64,000 nt of DNA from positions 1 through 64,000 of the forward strand of contig CAZBJX010000010.1 in assembly GCA_964492335.1 (NCBI GenBank), read 5' to 3'. The position numbers and the translations under genes are program-made. Within the stretch, counting starts at the first letter, position 1. Every line of letters begins with the position of its first letter. Shown here one piece after another: positions 44,885-57,577 of this stretch. The DNA is from JAFGCL01 sp964492335. GTDB taxonomy: Bacteria; Chloroflexota; Dehalococcoidia; UBA2247; RBG-13-53-26. The notes under the pieces are model-generated. The model made no database searches. It was not told the DNA's origin and saw only the letters and a program-made list of their open reading frames with translations.

Positions 44885-45148
44885 GTGGAGACAGAGAAGA
44901 AGAGCGCTATCATCGAGCAATTCCGGTCCAACGAAAAGGACACCGGCTCGACAGAGGTCCAGGTGGCCATCCTCACTGAGAGAATCAACCGCTTGACCGA
45001 GCACATGAAGCTGCACAAGCACGATTTCCACACTCAGCGGGGGCTCATGATGCTGGTAGGGCAGCGTCGCCGGCTGTTGGCTCACCTGAGACGGCGCAAC
45101 GCGGCCCGCTACCAGGCGCTCATCGCCAAGCTCGGCCTGCGGAGATAG
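44885..45148 (+). CDS. rpsO: 30S ribosomal protein S15, GTG start
   Basis: An 87-residue S15 with the conserved STEVQVAILTERINRLTEHMKLHKHDFHTQRGLMMLVGQRRRLL. It binds the central domain of 16S rRNA. The start is GTG with GTGGAG six bases upstream. The order rpsO-pnp is the classical one. A six-pair hairpin (GGCCCT...AGGGCC, 45148-45176) overlaps the rpsO stop region before pnp and could be a processing site, although this is not certain. Confidence 0.96.
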   Translation: METEKKSAIIEQFRSNEKDTGSTEVQVAILTERINRLTEHMKLHKHDFHTQRGLMMLVGQRRRLLAHLRRRNAARYQALIAKLGLRR

Positions 45149-45213
45149 GCCCTTCACGGTCGGTCCCCGGAGGGCCACCCCCACGGTCACTCCAACAGGA
45201 GGCGGTTAATCTT

Positions 45214-47448
45214 ATGTTACACAATCTGGAAATCACGATTGGCGGCAAGCTCCTCTCCCTCAGGACCGGCGACCTGGCCATGCAGGCCGGCAGCGCGGTG
45301 ACCGTCACCTACGAGGACACCATGGTCCTGGCCACCGCCTGCATGCAGAAGAACCCCAACCCGAATGTGGACTTCCTGCCCCTGACCATCGACTACGAGG
45401 AGAGGCTCTATGCCGCCGGCAAGATCCCGGGGAGCTTCTTCCGGAGGGAGGGCCGCCCCGGCCAGCAGGCGGTGCTGGCCGGCAGGCTGGCGGACCGGCC
45501 CCTGCGGCCGCTCTTCCCCAAGGGGTTCCGCAATGAGACGCAGATCATCGTCACCGTGCTCTCCGCGGACCAGGAGAACTCGCCGGACGTGCTGGGAATC
45601 ATCGGCGCCTCCTCGGCCCTGTCCATATCCGAGATACCCTTCGACGGGCCTATCGGCGCCGTCCGCCTCGGCTACAAGAACGGGGAGTACCTGGTCAACC
45701 CCACCTTCACCGAGCTTCAGGAGAGCATCCTGGACCTGGTAGTGGTGAGCACCGCCGACAAGGTGGCCATGGTGGAGGCCGGGGCCAAGGAAGCCAGCGA
45801 GGACATCGTCCTGGAGGGCATCAAGTTCGGGCACCGGCTCAACCAGGAGATCATCGCCATGCAGCTGGAACTGGTCCGCCTGTGCGGCAAGCCCAAGGCG
45901 GAGTTCAAGCCGGCCCCCCTGGAGGCCGGCCTCGAGGAGGCGGTCACTGCCGCCCTCGGCGGCCGGGTGGCCGGGCTGGTCCCGCAGGGGAGGATGGAAA
46001 GGGACAGGGCCATCGCCTCCCTGGAAGAAGAGCTGCTGGCCGGCCTGGGCGAGCAGTACCCCCGGAACCAGATCATCTCGGTCCTGGAATCGAAGGTGAG
46101 GGAAGAGATCAGGTCCGCCATACTGCAGAGGGGCCTGCGGCCCGACGGGCGGGCCATCAAGGAGATCCGCCCCATAAGCTGCGCGGTGGGCCTGCTGCCC
46201 CGCACCCACGGCTCGGGGCTGTTCACCAGGGGGCTGACGCAGGTGCTGAATATCGCCACCCTGGGCTCCGCCCGGGAGGAGCAGAAGCTCGACGGGCTGA
46301 CCCTGGAGGACAGCCGGCGCTTCATGCACCACTACAACTTCCCGCCCTACTCCACCGGCGAGGTCAAGCGCATGGGCTCGCCGGGGCGGCGCGAGGTGGG
46401 CCACGGCGCCCTGGTGGAGCGGGCCCTGACGCCGGTGGTGCCGGGCGAGGACGAGTTCCCCTACACCATCCGGCTGGTCTCCGAGGTGCTCAGCTCCAAC
46501 GGCAGCACCTCCATGGCCTCGGTCTGCGCGGCCACCCTGTCGCTGATGGACGCCGGCATCCCCATCAAGGCGCCGGTGGCAGGCATAGCCATGGGCCTGG
46601 TGACGGCGGAGGACGGGACCTTCCAGGTCCTCACCGACCTGGAGGGAATGGAGGACTTCTACGGCGACATGGACTTCAAGGTGGCCGGAACGGCCTCCGG
46701 GATCACCGCCGTGCAGCTGGACACCAAGCTCAAGGGGCTGACCATCGAGATCCTGGGCAGGACCCTGGAGGATGCCCACGAGGCCCGGATGCAGGTGCTC
46801 AAGCTGATGCAGGAGACGCTGGCCGCCAGCCGCCCGGAGCTCTCCCGATATGCCCCGCGGATGATCAAGATCAGCATCAACCCCGCCAAGATCGGCGCCG
46901 TCATCGGGCCCGGGGGGAAGACCATCAGGTCCATCGTGGAGCAGACCAGGGCCACCATAGACATCGAGGACGACGGGACCGTCCTCATCGGATCGGTGGA
47001 CCCCGATGCGGCCCAGAAGGCCATAGCCATGGTGGAGAGCCTGGCCAGGGACGTGGAGGTCAACACCATCTACACCGGGAAGGTGGTCAAGACCCTGCCC
47101 TTTGGCGCGGTGGTGGAGATACTGCCGGGCAAAGAGGGCTTGGTCCACATCAGCGAGCTGGCCGACTATCGGGTGCCCAGCGTCGAAGACGTGGTCAAGC
47201 AGGGTGATGAGATCATGGTCATGGTCACCGACGTCGACCGCACGGGAAAGGTGAGCCTGTCGCGTAAGGCCGTCTTCCAGTCCCAGGGAACGGGGCCGGC
47301 CCCGGGGAGGGATGCCGGCGCGGCCGGCGCTCCGTCGAGGCCTCATGGCCCCCGGAGGCCCCCGGAGGCGCCGCGGGGCGAGAAGAGGCCGCCCGAGGGG
47401 CGCCCGCCCGGCCGGGGCGACTTCGGCCGGCCGCCAAGGCGCCGCTAG
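45214..47448 (+). CDS. pnp: polynucleotide phosphorylase
   Basis: A 744-residue PNPase: two RNase PH domains (the first from EDTMVLATACM, the second from RPDGRAIKEIRPISC) joined by a helical linker. The catalytic region of the second includes DAGIPIKAPVAGIAMGLV. A KH domain follows (INPAKIGAVIGPGGKTIRSI) and then an S1 domain (YTGKVVKTLPFGAVVEILPGKEGLVHISEL). It degrades RNA from the 3' end with phosphate and works in the degradosome. The tail after S1, about 45 residues, is rich in Pro, Arg and Gly and is probably disordered. CAGGAGGCGG precedes the ATG. Confidence 0.97.
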   Translation: MLHNLEITIGGKLLSLRTGDLAMQAGSAVTVTYEDTMVLATACMQKNPNPNVDFLPLTIDYEERLYAAGKIPGSFFRREGRPGQQAVLAGRLADRPLRPLFPKGFRNETQIIVTVLSADQENSPDVLGIIGASSALSISEIPFDGPIGAVRLGYKNGEYLVNPTFTELQESILDLVVVSTADKVAMVEAGAKEASEDIVLEGIKFGHRLNQEIIAMQLELVRLCGKPKAEFKPAPLEAGLEEAVTAALGGRVAGLVPQGRMERDRAIASLEEELLAGLGEQYPRNQIISVLESKVREEIRSAILQRGLRPDGRAIKEIRPISCAVGLLPRTHGSGLFTRGLTQVLNIATLGSAREEQKLDGLTLEDSRRFMHHYNFPPYSTGEVKRMGSPGRREVGHGALVERALTPVVPGEDEFPYTIRLVSEVLSSNGSTSMASVCAATLSLMDAGIPIKAPVAGIAMGLVTAEDGTFQVLTDLEGMEDFYGDMDFKVAGTASGITAVQLDTKLKGLTIEILGRTLEDAHEARMQVLKLMQETLAASRPELSRYAPRMIKISINPAKIGAVIGPGGKTIRSIVEQTRATIDIEDDGTVLIGSVDPDAAQKAIAMVESLARDVEVNTIYTGKVVKTLPFGAVVEILPGKEGLVHISELADYRVPSVEDVVKQGDEIMVMVTDVDRTGKVSLSRKAVFQSQGTGPAPGRDAGAAGAPSRPHGPRRPPEAPRGEKRPPEGRPPGRGDFGRPPRRR

Positions 47449-47469
47449 AAGCATACCGGAGAGAGACCT

Positions 47470-48276
47470 ATGTCCGCGCCCATCAGAGTCGTGGTCCACG
47501 GAGCCCTGGGCAAAGTGGGCAGAGAGGTGGTCAGCGCCGCCGGCAGGGACCCCGATCTCCAGCCGGTGGGAGCAGTGGATGCCAGGGCTGACGCCGATGC
47601 CCTGCCCCTGCCGGGCGGGCCGGGGAGCATACCGCTGTCCCGGGACCTGGAGTCTATCCTCACCCGGACCGGGCCCGCCGTCATAGTGGACTTCACCAAT
47701 GCCGCGGCCAGCCTGGACATGGTCCGGCTGGCGGTCAGGCACAGGGTCAACCTGGTCATCGGCAGCACCGGCTTCTCTCCGGAGGACCTGGAGGAGATCG
47801 ACCGGCTGGCCCGGGAGAACGGCGTGGGGGCCGTGGTGGCCTCCAACTTCGCCCTGGGGGCCGTGATGATGGTCCACCTGGCCAGGATCGCCGCCAGGTA
47901 TTTCGATAACGTGGAGATCATCGAGCTGCACCACGATCAGAAGCTGGACGCTCCCTCGGGGACCGCCGTCTCCACCGCCAGGGCCATCGCCCGGGCCAGG
48001 GGCCGGGCCTTCGTCTACCCCCGGGCACAGAAGGAGACCGTGGCCGGGGCCAGGGGGGCCGAGGCGGAGGGCGTGGCCCTGCACAGCGTGCGCCTGCCCG
48101 GCCTCATGGCCCACCAGGAGGTCATCTTCGGCGCGCCGGGGCAGACGCTCATCATCCGCCACGACACCATCAACCGGGAGTGCTACATGCCCGGGGTGAT
48201 CACAGCCGTCAAGAAGGTGGTGGGGCTTGCGGGCCTGACCGTCGGCCTGGAGAGGCTGCTGGGACTGGAGCAGTGA
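47470..48276 (+). CDS. dapB: 4-hydroxy-tetrahydrodipicolinate reductase
   Basis: A 268-residue DapB, which reduces the DapA product with NAD(P)H in the diaminopimelate/lysine pathway. The N-terminal Rossmann motif is VVHGALGKVGREV, and the substrate-binding signature ELHHDQKLDAPSGTA contains the catalytic histidine and lysine. Further family stretches are VDFTNAAAS and VIGSTGFS. It stands 21 bases after pnp and four bases before asd, so transcription from the rpsO promoter could include it. Confidence 0.96.
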   Translation: MSAPIRVVVHGALGKVGREVVSAAGRDPDLQPVGAVDARADADALPLPGGPGSIPLSRDLESILTRTGPAVIVDFTNAAASLDMVRLAVRHRVNLVIGSTGFSPEDLEEIDRLARENGVGAVVASNFALGAVMMVHLARIAARYFDNVEIIELHHDQKLDAPSGTAVSTARAIARARGRAFVYPRAQKETVAGARGAEAEGVALHSVRLPGLMAHQEVIFGAPGQTLIIRHDTINRECYMPGVITAVKKVVGLAGLTVGLERLLGLEQ

Positions 48277-48280
48277 GGCC

Positions 48281-49294
<1,014 letters not shown>

Positions 49295-49368
49295 CCCCTG
49301 GCAAGCCCCGGCCGGGGGGCGGCGGCGCCCCCCGTCATTTCGGACAGCCCCGGATCAAGGAGTGGAGG

Positions 49369-50289
49369 ATGGCAGAAATCGGCAGACTCATAACGGCCAT
49401 GGTGACCCCGTTCGACGCCAGGGGAGAGGTGGACTACGGGCAGGCGCAGAAGCTGGCCAGGGCCCTGATCGCCTCGGGCAGTGACGGCCTGGTGATCACC
49501 GGCACCACGGGGGAGCGCCCCACGGTGACCGACCAGGAGCAGCTGGCGCTGTTTGCCGCCGTCAGGGAGGCCATCGGAAAGAAAGGGACCATCATCGCCG
49601 GCACCGGGGGCAACTGCACCCGCGAGAGCATCGCCATCACCCGGGAGGCGGAGAAGCTGGGGGTCGACGCCGCCCTCCTCATCGTCCCCTACTACAACAA
49701 GCCCACCCAGGAGGGCATGTACCAGCACTTCGCGGCCATCGCCCAGAGCACGGCCCTGCCCTGCATCCTGTACAACGTGCCCGCCCGGACGGTCACCAAC
49801 CTGGCGCCGGAGACCGCCCTGCGCCTCAGCCGGATCAAGAACATAGTGGGCATCAAGGAGGCCAGCGGGAACATGGACCAGGTGGCCAGGATCATCCACG
49901 GAGCGCCCCCGGGCTTCCTGGTCTGGAGCGGCAATGACGGCGACACCTTCCCCATCATGGCCATGGGCGGCTACGGCATCATCAGCGTGGCCTCCCACCT
50001 GGTGGGAAAGCAGATCAAGGCCATGATCGAGCACGTGGTCGGCGGGAACATGAAGGAGGCGGCCGCCCTGCACCTGGACCTGCTGCCGCTGATCAACTCC
50101 CTGTTCATCATCTCCAACCCCATACCGGTCAAGTACGCTTTGAACTGCGTCGGCTTCCGCGTGGGCCAGCCCAGGCTGCCGCTCACCGAGCCGGACGACA
50201 AGAGCAAGGCAGCCATAGAGGCCACCCTGAAGAGTTACCGCATCGACCTGCCCGTCCGGGGCAACCGGCGGCGAATCCAAGGAGGATGA
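49369..50289 (+). CDS. dapA: 4-hydroxy-tetrahydrodipicolinate synthase
   Basis: The 306-residue TIM barrel condenses pyruvate with aspartate semialdehyde. The Schiff-base lysine lies in IVGIKEASGN, the catalytic tyrosine in ILYNVPART, and the substrate loop is GTTGERPT. The C-terminal helices include NPIPVKYALNCVGF, the usual end of DapA. An AGTGGAGG stands two to three bases before the ATG at 49369, which is tight but no better start was found. The gene follows asd by 74 bases and ends with an ATGA overlap onto the PEP synthase gene. Confidence 0.95.
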   Translation: MAEIGRLITAMVTPFDARGEVDYGQAQKLARALIASGSDGLVITGTTGERPTVTDQEQLALFAAVREAIGKKGTIIAGTGGNCTRESIAITREAEKLGVDAALLIVPYYNKPTQEGMYQHFAAIAQSTALPCILYNVPARTVTNLAPETALRLSRIKNIVGIKEASGNMDQVARIIHGAPPGFLVWSGNDGDTFPIMAMGGYGIISVASHLVGKQIKAMIEHVVGGNMKEAAALHLDLLPLINSLFIISNPIPVKYALNCVGFRVGQPRLPLTEPDDKSKAAIEATLKSYRIDLPVRGNRRRIQGG

Positions 50290-52574
50290 TCTTGAAGAAG
50301 CGACCCGTCAAGGTGATAGCCTGGTTCGATGAGATCGGCAAGGAGAGCATCTCCATTGCCGGCGGCAAGGGGGCCAACCTGGGTGAGATGACCCGGAACC
50401 AGATACCGGTGCCCCCCGGTTTCATCGTGACAGCCAACGCCTATTTCGAGTTCCTGCGGGAAGCCGCGCTGACGGACCGGCTGCGGGCGTACCTGAATGC
50501 CCTGAACCCCAAGGACACCCAGATGCTCCAGGACACCGCCTTCGAGATCATGCAGATGATCACCCAGGCCGAGATGCCCAAGCGCATGGCGGACGAGATC
50601 AAGAAGGCCTATCAGAAGATGCAGCGGGGGCTGGTGGCCGTGCGCTCGTCGGCCACGGCCGAGGACCTGCCGGAGGCCTCCTTCGCCGGCCAGCAGAGCA
50701 CCTACCTCAACGTCCAGGGGACGGACAACGTGGTCGAGGCCGTCCAGAAGTGCTGGGCGTCGCTGTTTGAAGCCAGGGCCATCTTCTACCGCAACGAGCA
50801 GAAGTTCAACCACCTCAAGGTCGGCATCGCGGTGGTGGTGCAGCGCATGGTGCAGTCGGAGATATCGGGCGTGGCCTTCACCGCGGAGCCCCTGAGCAGC
50901 GATGATACCAAGATCGTCATCGAGGCCGCCTACGGCCTGGGAGAGGCCGTGGTCTCCGGCGAGCTGACCCCTGACCTCTACGTGCTGGACAAGGGCTCGC
51001 TCAAGATGCTGGAGAAGAAGGTGGCCGCGCAGGAATGGCAGCTGGTCCGCAACCCGGATGCCCGGGACAGGAAGCGCAACAACATCAAGGTCCCCATCGT
51101 CGGCAAGGACCAAATGCGCCAGAAGCTCTCCAACAAGAGCATCACGGCCCTGGCCACCATCGCCAAGAGGATCGAGGACCTGTACCAGGTCCCGCAGGAC
51201 ATCGAGTGGGCCCAGGACGGCAAGAACCTCTACATCGTGCAGACCCGGCCCATAACCACGCTCAAGGCCAAGCCGCCCGGGGAGGCCCCGCCGGAGACCA
51301 TCACCGGCGTTGAGCTCCTCAGCGGCCTGCCGGCCAGCCCGGGGGCGGCGGCGGGCAGAACGGAGATCATCCTGCAGCCCTCCGAGATCGTCAACCTCAA
51401 AGAGGGCGAGATCCTGGTGGCCGAGATGACCACCCCCGACTTCGTGCCCGCCATGAAGCGCTCCGCGGCCATCGTCACCGACCGCGGCGGCCGCACCTGC
51501 CACGCGGCCATCGTCAGCCGCGAGCTGGGCGTCCCCTGCGTGGTGGGCACCGGGAACGCCACCAAGGTGCTCAAAGAGAAGCAGCTGATCACCGTGGACG
51601 GCTTCCAGGGGAAGGTCTTCAAGGGGAAGGTGATCAGCCAGCAGAAGATCGAAGCGCCCACGGTGATCAGGCCGCGCATCAAGACCACCACCAGGCTGTA
51701 CGTGAACCTGGCCGACCCGGACCTGGCCGAGAAGGTGGCCGCCCGCGACGTGGACGGCGTGGGCCTGCTGCGGGCGGAGTTCATGATCGCCAATATCGGC
51801 GAGCACCCCCGGTACATGATCGAGCAGAAGCGGGGCCACGTCTTCCAGGACAGGCTCGCCCAGGGCCTGCACACCTTCGCCAAGGCCTTCAGCCCCCGGC
51901 CCGTGGTCTACCGCATGACCGATTTCAAGACCAACGAGTACCGCAACCTCAAGGGCGGCGAGAAGTACGAGGAAGTCGAGGAGAACCCCATGCTGGGCTA
52001 CCGCGGCTGCTCCCGCTACATAAGGGAGCCGGACCTGTTCAAGCTGGAAGTGGAGGCCATCAAGAAGGTCCGCCAGAGCTACGCCAACCTGTGGGTCATG
52101 ATTCCGTTCGTGCGCACCGTCAAGGGCATGGAGGATGCCCGGGACGCCCTGGCCTCCCTGGGGCTGACCCGGTCAGCCGAATTCAAGCTCTGGATGATGG
52201 TCGAGGTGCCCTCCAACATCATACTGATGAACAAGTTCATCGATGCCGGCATCGACGGCATCTCCATCGGCTCCAACGACCTGACCCAGCTGACCCTGGG
52301 GGTTGACAGAGACAGCCCCCGGCTGGCGGACGTGTTCGACGAGCGCGATGATGCGGTCCTCTGGTCCCTGGAGCGGGCCATCAGCATCTCCAACCGGAGG
52401 CGGGTCACCTCCTCCATCTGCGGTCAGGCGCCCTCGGTCTATCCCGAGCTGACCGCCAAGCTGGTCGGCTGGGGGATCAACTCGGTCTCGGTGAACCCGG
52501 ACATGATCGAGCACACCCGGGGAGTCATAGCCCGGGTTGAGGAGGACCTGGGGATGCATTCCCCCAGCAGCTAG
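50286..52574 (+). CDS. ppsA: phosphoenolpyruvate synthase
   Basis: A 762-residue PEP synthase that makes PEP from pyruvate, ATP and water through a phospho-histidine. In order: an ATP-grasp domain (GGKGANLGEM; AVRSSATAEDLPEASFAGQ), the swivelling histidine domain (GGRTCHAAIVSRELGVPCVVG, active His in TCHAA) and a C-terminal TIM barrel. The barrel has RMTDFKTNEYRNL, NPMLGYRGCSRYI and DGISIGSNDLTQLTLGVDRDS. Length fits the family. It supports gluconeogenic flow from acetate-derived pyruvate. Its ATG overlaps the dapA stop; a TTG two codons inside is an alternative start. Confidence 0.95.
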   Translation: MILKKRPVKVIAWFDEIGKESISIAGGKGANLGEMTRNQIPVPPGFIVTANAYFEFLREAALTDRLRAYLNALNPKDTQMLQDTAFEIMQMITQAEMPKRMADEIKKAYQKMQRGLVAVRSSATAEDLPEASFAGQQSTYLNVQGTDNVVEAVQKCWASLFEARAIFYRNEQKFNHLKVGIAVVVQRMVQSEISGVAFTAEPLSSDDTKIVIEAAYGLGEAVVSGELTPDLYVLDKGSLKMLEKKVAAQEWQLVRNPDARDRKRNNIKVPIVGKDQMRQKLSNKSITALATIAKRIEDLYQVPQDIEWAQDGKNLYIVQTRPITTLKAKPPGEAPPETITGVELLSGLPASPGAAAGRTEIILQPSEIVNLKEGEILVAEMTTPDFVPAMKRSAAIVTDRGGRTCHAAIVSRELGVPCVVGTGNATKVLKEKQLITVDGFQGKVFKGKVISQQKIEAPTVIRPRIKTTTRLYVNLADPDLAEKVAARDVDGVGLLRAEFMIANIGEHPRYMIEQKRGHVFQDRLAQGLHTFAKAFSPRPVVYRMTDFKTNEYRNLKGGEKYEEVEENPMLGYRGCSRYIREPDLFKLEVEAIKKVRQSYANLWVMIPFVRTVKGMEDARDALASLGLTRSAEFKLWMMVEVPSNIILMNKFIDAGIDGISIGSNDLTQLTLGVDRDSPRLADVFDERDDAVLWSLERAISISNRRRVTSSICGQAPSVYPELTAKLVGWGINSVSVNPDMIEHTRGVIARVEEDLGMHSPSS

Positions 52575-52603
52575 TCTGGGGGGTTGCCCGGGGCCGGTGG
52601 CCG

Positions 52604-53662
52604 GTGGTGGAGCGACCGCATCAGAGGGTCCGTTCGTGGCTGGAGGAGAGGGAGGAGGCGCTGTCCCCCTTCGCCGCCAGGAGCCGGCTGTCCCGGGGGA
52701 GGCCCGGGCCCGAGGGGCCTTCTCCGACGCGCACCGCCTTCCAGCGCGATCGTGATCGCATCATCCACTGCAAGGCCTTTCGCCGGCTGAAGCACAAGAC
52801 GCAGGTATTCATCGCCCCCCCGGGCGACCACTACGTGACGCGGCTGACGCACACCCTGGAGGTGTCGCAGATAGCCCGCTCCATCGCCAGGGGGTTGAAC
52901 CTGAACGAGGACCTGACGGAGGCCATCGCCCTGGGTCACGACCTGGGGCACACGCCCTTCGGGCACATCGGAGAAGACGTGCTGAACGAGATATCGCCAT
53001 ACGGCTTCCGCCACAACGAGCAGAGCCTGCGGGTGGTGGACCAGATAGAAAACGGTGGCCGGGGGCTGAACCTGACCTGCGAGACCAGGGACGGCATCGC
53101 CAGGCACTCCAAGTCCAGGTCCGGTATCTTCGGGGAGGGGTGGGAGACCGTGGGCACCCTGGAGGGCCAGATCGTCAAGGTGGCCGATGTCATAGCCTAC
53201 ATCAACCACGACGTGGAGGACGCCCTGCGGGCCGGCGTCATCAGGGAGGGCGACCTTCCGGCGGTGGCCGTCTCCGTCATGGGCCCCACGCACTCGCAGC
53301 GCATCAACACCATTGTCTGCGACATCCTGGACGCGTCGTGGGACGCCAGGGGAGAGGGCTTGACAAGCGGGGGGCAAGAGCCGATTATTGGCGTGAGCCC
53401 CCCCGTCAACGAGGCCATAAATGCCCTGCGGGACTTCCTGTTCGAGCGGGTATATGACTGCGAGCTGGTCAATCGGGAGGCGGATGTGGCCCGGCTGGCG
53501 GTGCGCCGTCTCTACGAGCACTTCATGGAACATGAACCCCTGCTGCCCGGTGACCTCAGGCTGACGGGCGAGCCCCTGGACAGGAGGGTGATGGACTATG
53601 TCGCCGGGATGACGGACCACTATGCCCTCCAGGTGGCCCGGGGGCTGGGGCTGATCGCCTGA
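52604..53662 (+). CDS. deoxyguanosinetriphosphate triphosphohydrolase-like protein
   Basis: A 352-residue HD-domain protein of the Dgt family that hydrolyses dNTPs to nucleosides and triphosphate. The metal site is visible as H in TRLTHTLEVSQ, H-D in ALGHDLGHTPFGH and a later D in KVADVIAYINHD. FRRLKHKTQVF is the usual N-terminal family segment. Length is that of the short Dgt-like group found beside dnaG in many bacteria. The start is a tandem GTG (52604/52607) without a strong ribosome site. Confidence 0.9.
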   Translation: MVERPHQRVRSWLEEREEALSPFAARSRLSRGRPGPEGPSPTRTAFQRDRDRIIHCKAFRRLKHKTQVFIAPPGDHYVTRLTHTLEVSQIARSIARGLNLNEDLTEAIALGHDLGHTPFGHIGEDVLNEISPYGFRHNEQSLRVVDQIENGGRGLNLTCETRDGIARHSKSRSGIFGEGWETVGTLEGQIVKVADVIAYINHDVEDALRAGVIREGDLPAVAVSVMGPTHSQRINTIVCDILDASWDARGEGLTSGGQEPIIGVSPPVNEAINALRDFLFERVYDCELVNREADVARLAVRRLYEHFMEHEPLLPGDLRLTGEPLDRRVMDYVAGMTDHYALQVARGLGLIA

Positions 53663-55579
53663 GGGGTAGTCGCCGGGAAGCCAGGCATCAGGGGGCCGGG
53701 CTGATTGCCCTCCCGGACCGCGGCGGCGACATTCGTTGGTTAGAGAAGGAGGTCCATGGCTTCATGGACACCGTCGGTGAGATAAAGCGAAGGCTGGACA
53801 TCGTGCAGGTGGTCTCCGGCTACGTGCCTGAGCTGAAGAAGATGGGGAGCAGCTTCAGGGCAACCTGCCCCTTCCACTCCGAGAAGACGCCCTCTTTCCA
53901 CGTCTTCCCGGACGGGCAGAACTGGCACTGCTTCGGGGCCTGCGCGACGGGCGGGGACATGTTCGCCTTCGTGATGCGCAAGGAAGGGGTGGACTTCAAG
54001 GACGCCCTGGCCATCCTGGCGGACAAGGCCGGCGTCCCGCTGGTGCAGCGGCCGCTCGAGGAAGGACGGTCCGAGGCGGACAGGCTCCGGCAGATCAACG
54101 ATGCCGCCGCGCAGTATTTCCACCACGAGCTGTTCCACTCGCCCGGCGGCGAGCGCGCCCGGGACTACCTGGCGCGGCGGGCCGTGTCGGAGAAGACCAT
54201 GCGCCAGTTCCAGCTTGGCTACAGCCAGGACTCCTGGGACGCGCTGAGACAGGACCTGCAGAAGAGCGGCTACAGCGAGGACGAGATGGTGGCCGCCGGG
54301 CTGCTGGTGCGCAGGGAGTCGACGGGCGCCTACGACCGCTTCCGCCAGCGGCTGATGTTCCCCATCCGGGAGGCGTCGGGCAAGGTGATCGGGTTTGGGG
54401 CCAGGGCGCTGGACGACTCCCTGCCCAAGTACCTCAACTCGCCCCAGACGCCGGTATTCGACAAGAGCGGCAGCCTGTTCGGCATCGACTTCGCCCGGGC
54501 GGCCATCAGGAAGGAGAACCTGGCAGTGGTGGTGGAGGGCTACATGGATGTCATAGTGGCCCACCAGCACGGGTTCGTCAACGTGGTGGCCTCGCTGGGC
54601 ACGGCGCTGACCGAGAAGCACGTGCAGACACTCAAGAAGATCACCAACCGCCTGGTCCTGGCGCTGGACCCCGACGAAGCCGGTGAGATGGCCACGCTGC
54701 GGGGCATCGAGGTGGCCAGCCGCACCTTCGACCAGAAGGTGGTGCCCGTGCCCACGTGGGCCGGGCTGGTGCAGTACGAGGAGGAGATGGACGCGGAGAT
54801 AGCCGTCCTGGTGCTGCCGGAGGGCCGGGACCCGGATGACGTCATCCGGCAGGGCCCCGGGGAATGGGAGCGGCTCCTCCAGGAGGCGGCGCCCGTCCTG
54901 GACTACACCTTCGCCCTGGTGATTTCCCGGCTGAACATCGGCAACGCCCGGGACAAGGCGCATGCCGTGGACCAGCTGCTTCCCCTGGTGGCGAAGATCA
55001 AGCACCCCGTGCGGCAGGCCCACTACCTGCAGAAGCTCGCCCGGGCGGTGGCCGTGGATGAGGCCGTCCTGGCCTCCGCGCTCAGACAGACCAGGCCCAA
55101 GGCCCCGGGGCCGCGCCGGGCGGCCAGCCCGGCACCCGCGGCCAGCCCGGTCCCCCGCACCGCCCCGGGCGACCAGCTGGCCGAGTACTGCCTCTACCTG
55201 CTGTTCACCTGCCCCGATCTGAGGGGCCATGCCTGCGATCTGCAGGTGGATCTCTTTCCCCGCTCGGAAGACAGAGAGCTCTTCCTGGCCTGGCGGGATG
55301 CGGAGGACCCCGGCTCCCTGCGCGAGGCTACTGGCCCCACCCTGGCCGAGCACCTGGACGCCATCATGTCCCGGAGCCTGCCGCCACTGGCCCCGGAGGG
55401 CCAGAAGCGCGCGCTCGAGGAATGCTGCAACCGGCTGAAGGAGCGCCAGTTGAGGGACTCGAAGGCCAAAGAGCAGGCCCGCATATCGGCAATCGAAGCT
55501 GCCGGCCTGCCCGATGAACTGCAGGAGATACACGAGAAGGCGGTGATGACCAACGCTCAACTGCGAGAGGTCTTCTCCA

Positions 55580-57493
<1,914 letters not shown>

Positions 57494-57549
57494 GGCGGGT
57501 GCAGAGCACCATCGCAGCGGGCGCCGGTGGCGATAGCCATGGTGCCGGG

Positions 57550-57574
57550 CGCCCCTGCCTTGGAGCAGGGGGCG
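57550..57574. terminator. bidirectional hairpin between rpoD and ffh
   Basis: CGCCCCTGC pairs with GCAGGGGGCG (one bulged G) between the two convergent stop codons. No T-run on either side. Confidence 0.5.
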
Positions 57575-57577
57575 GGG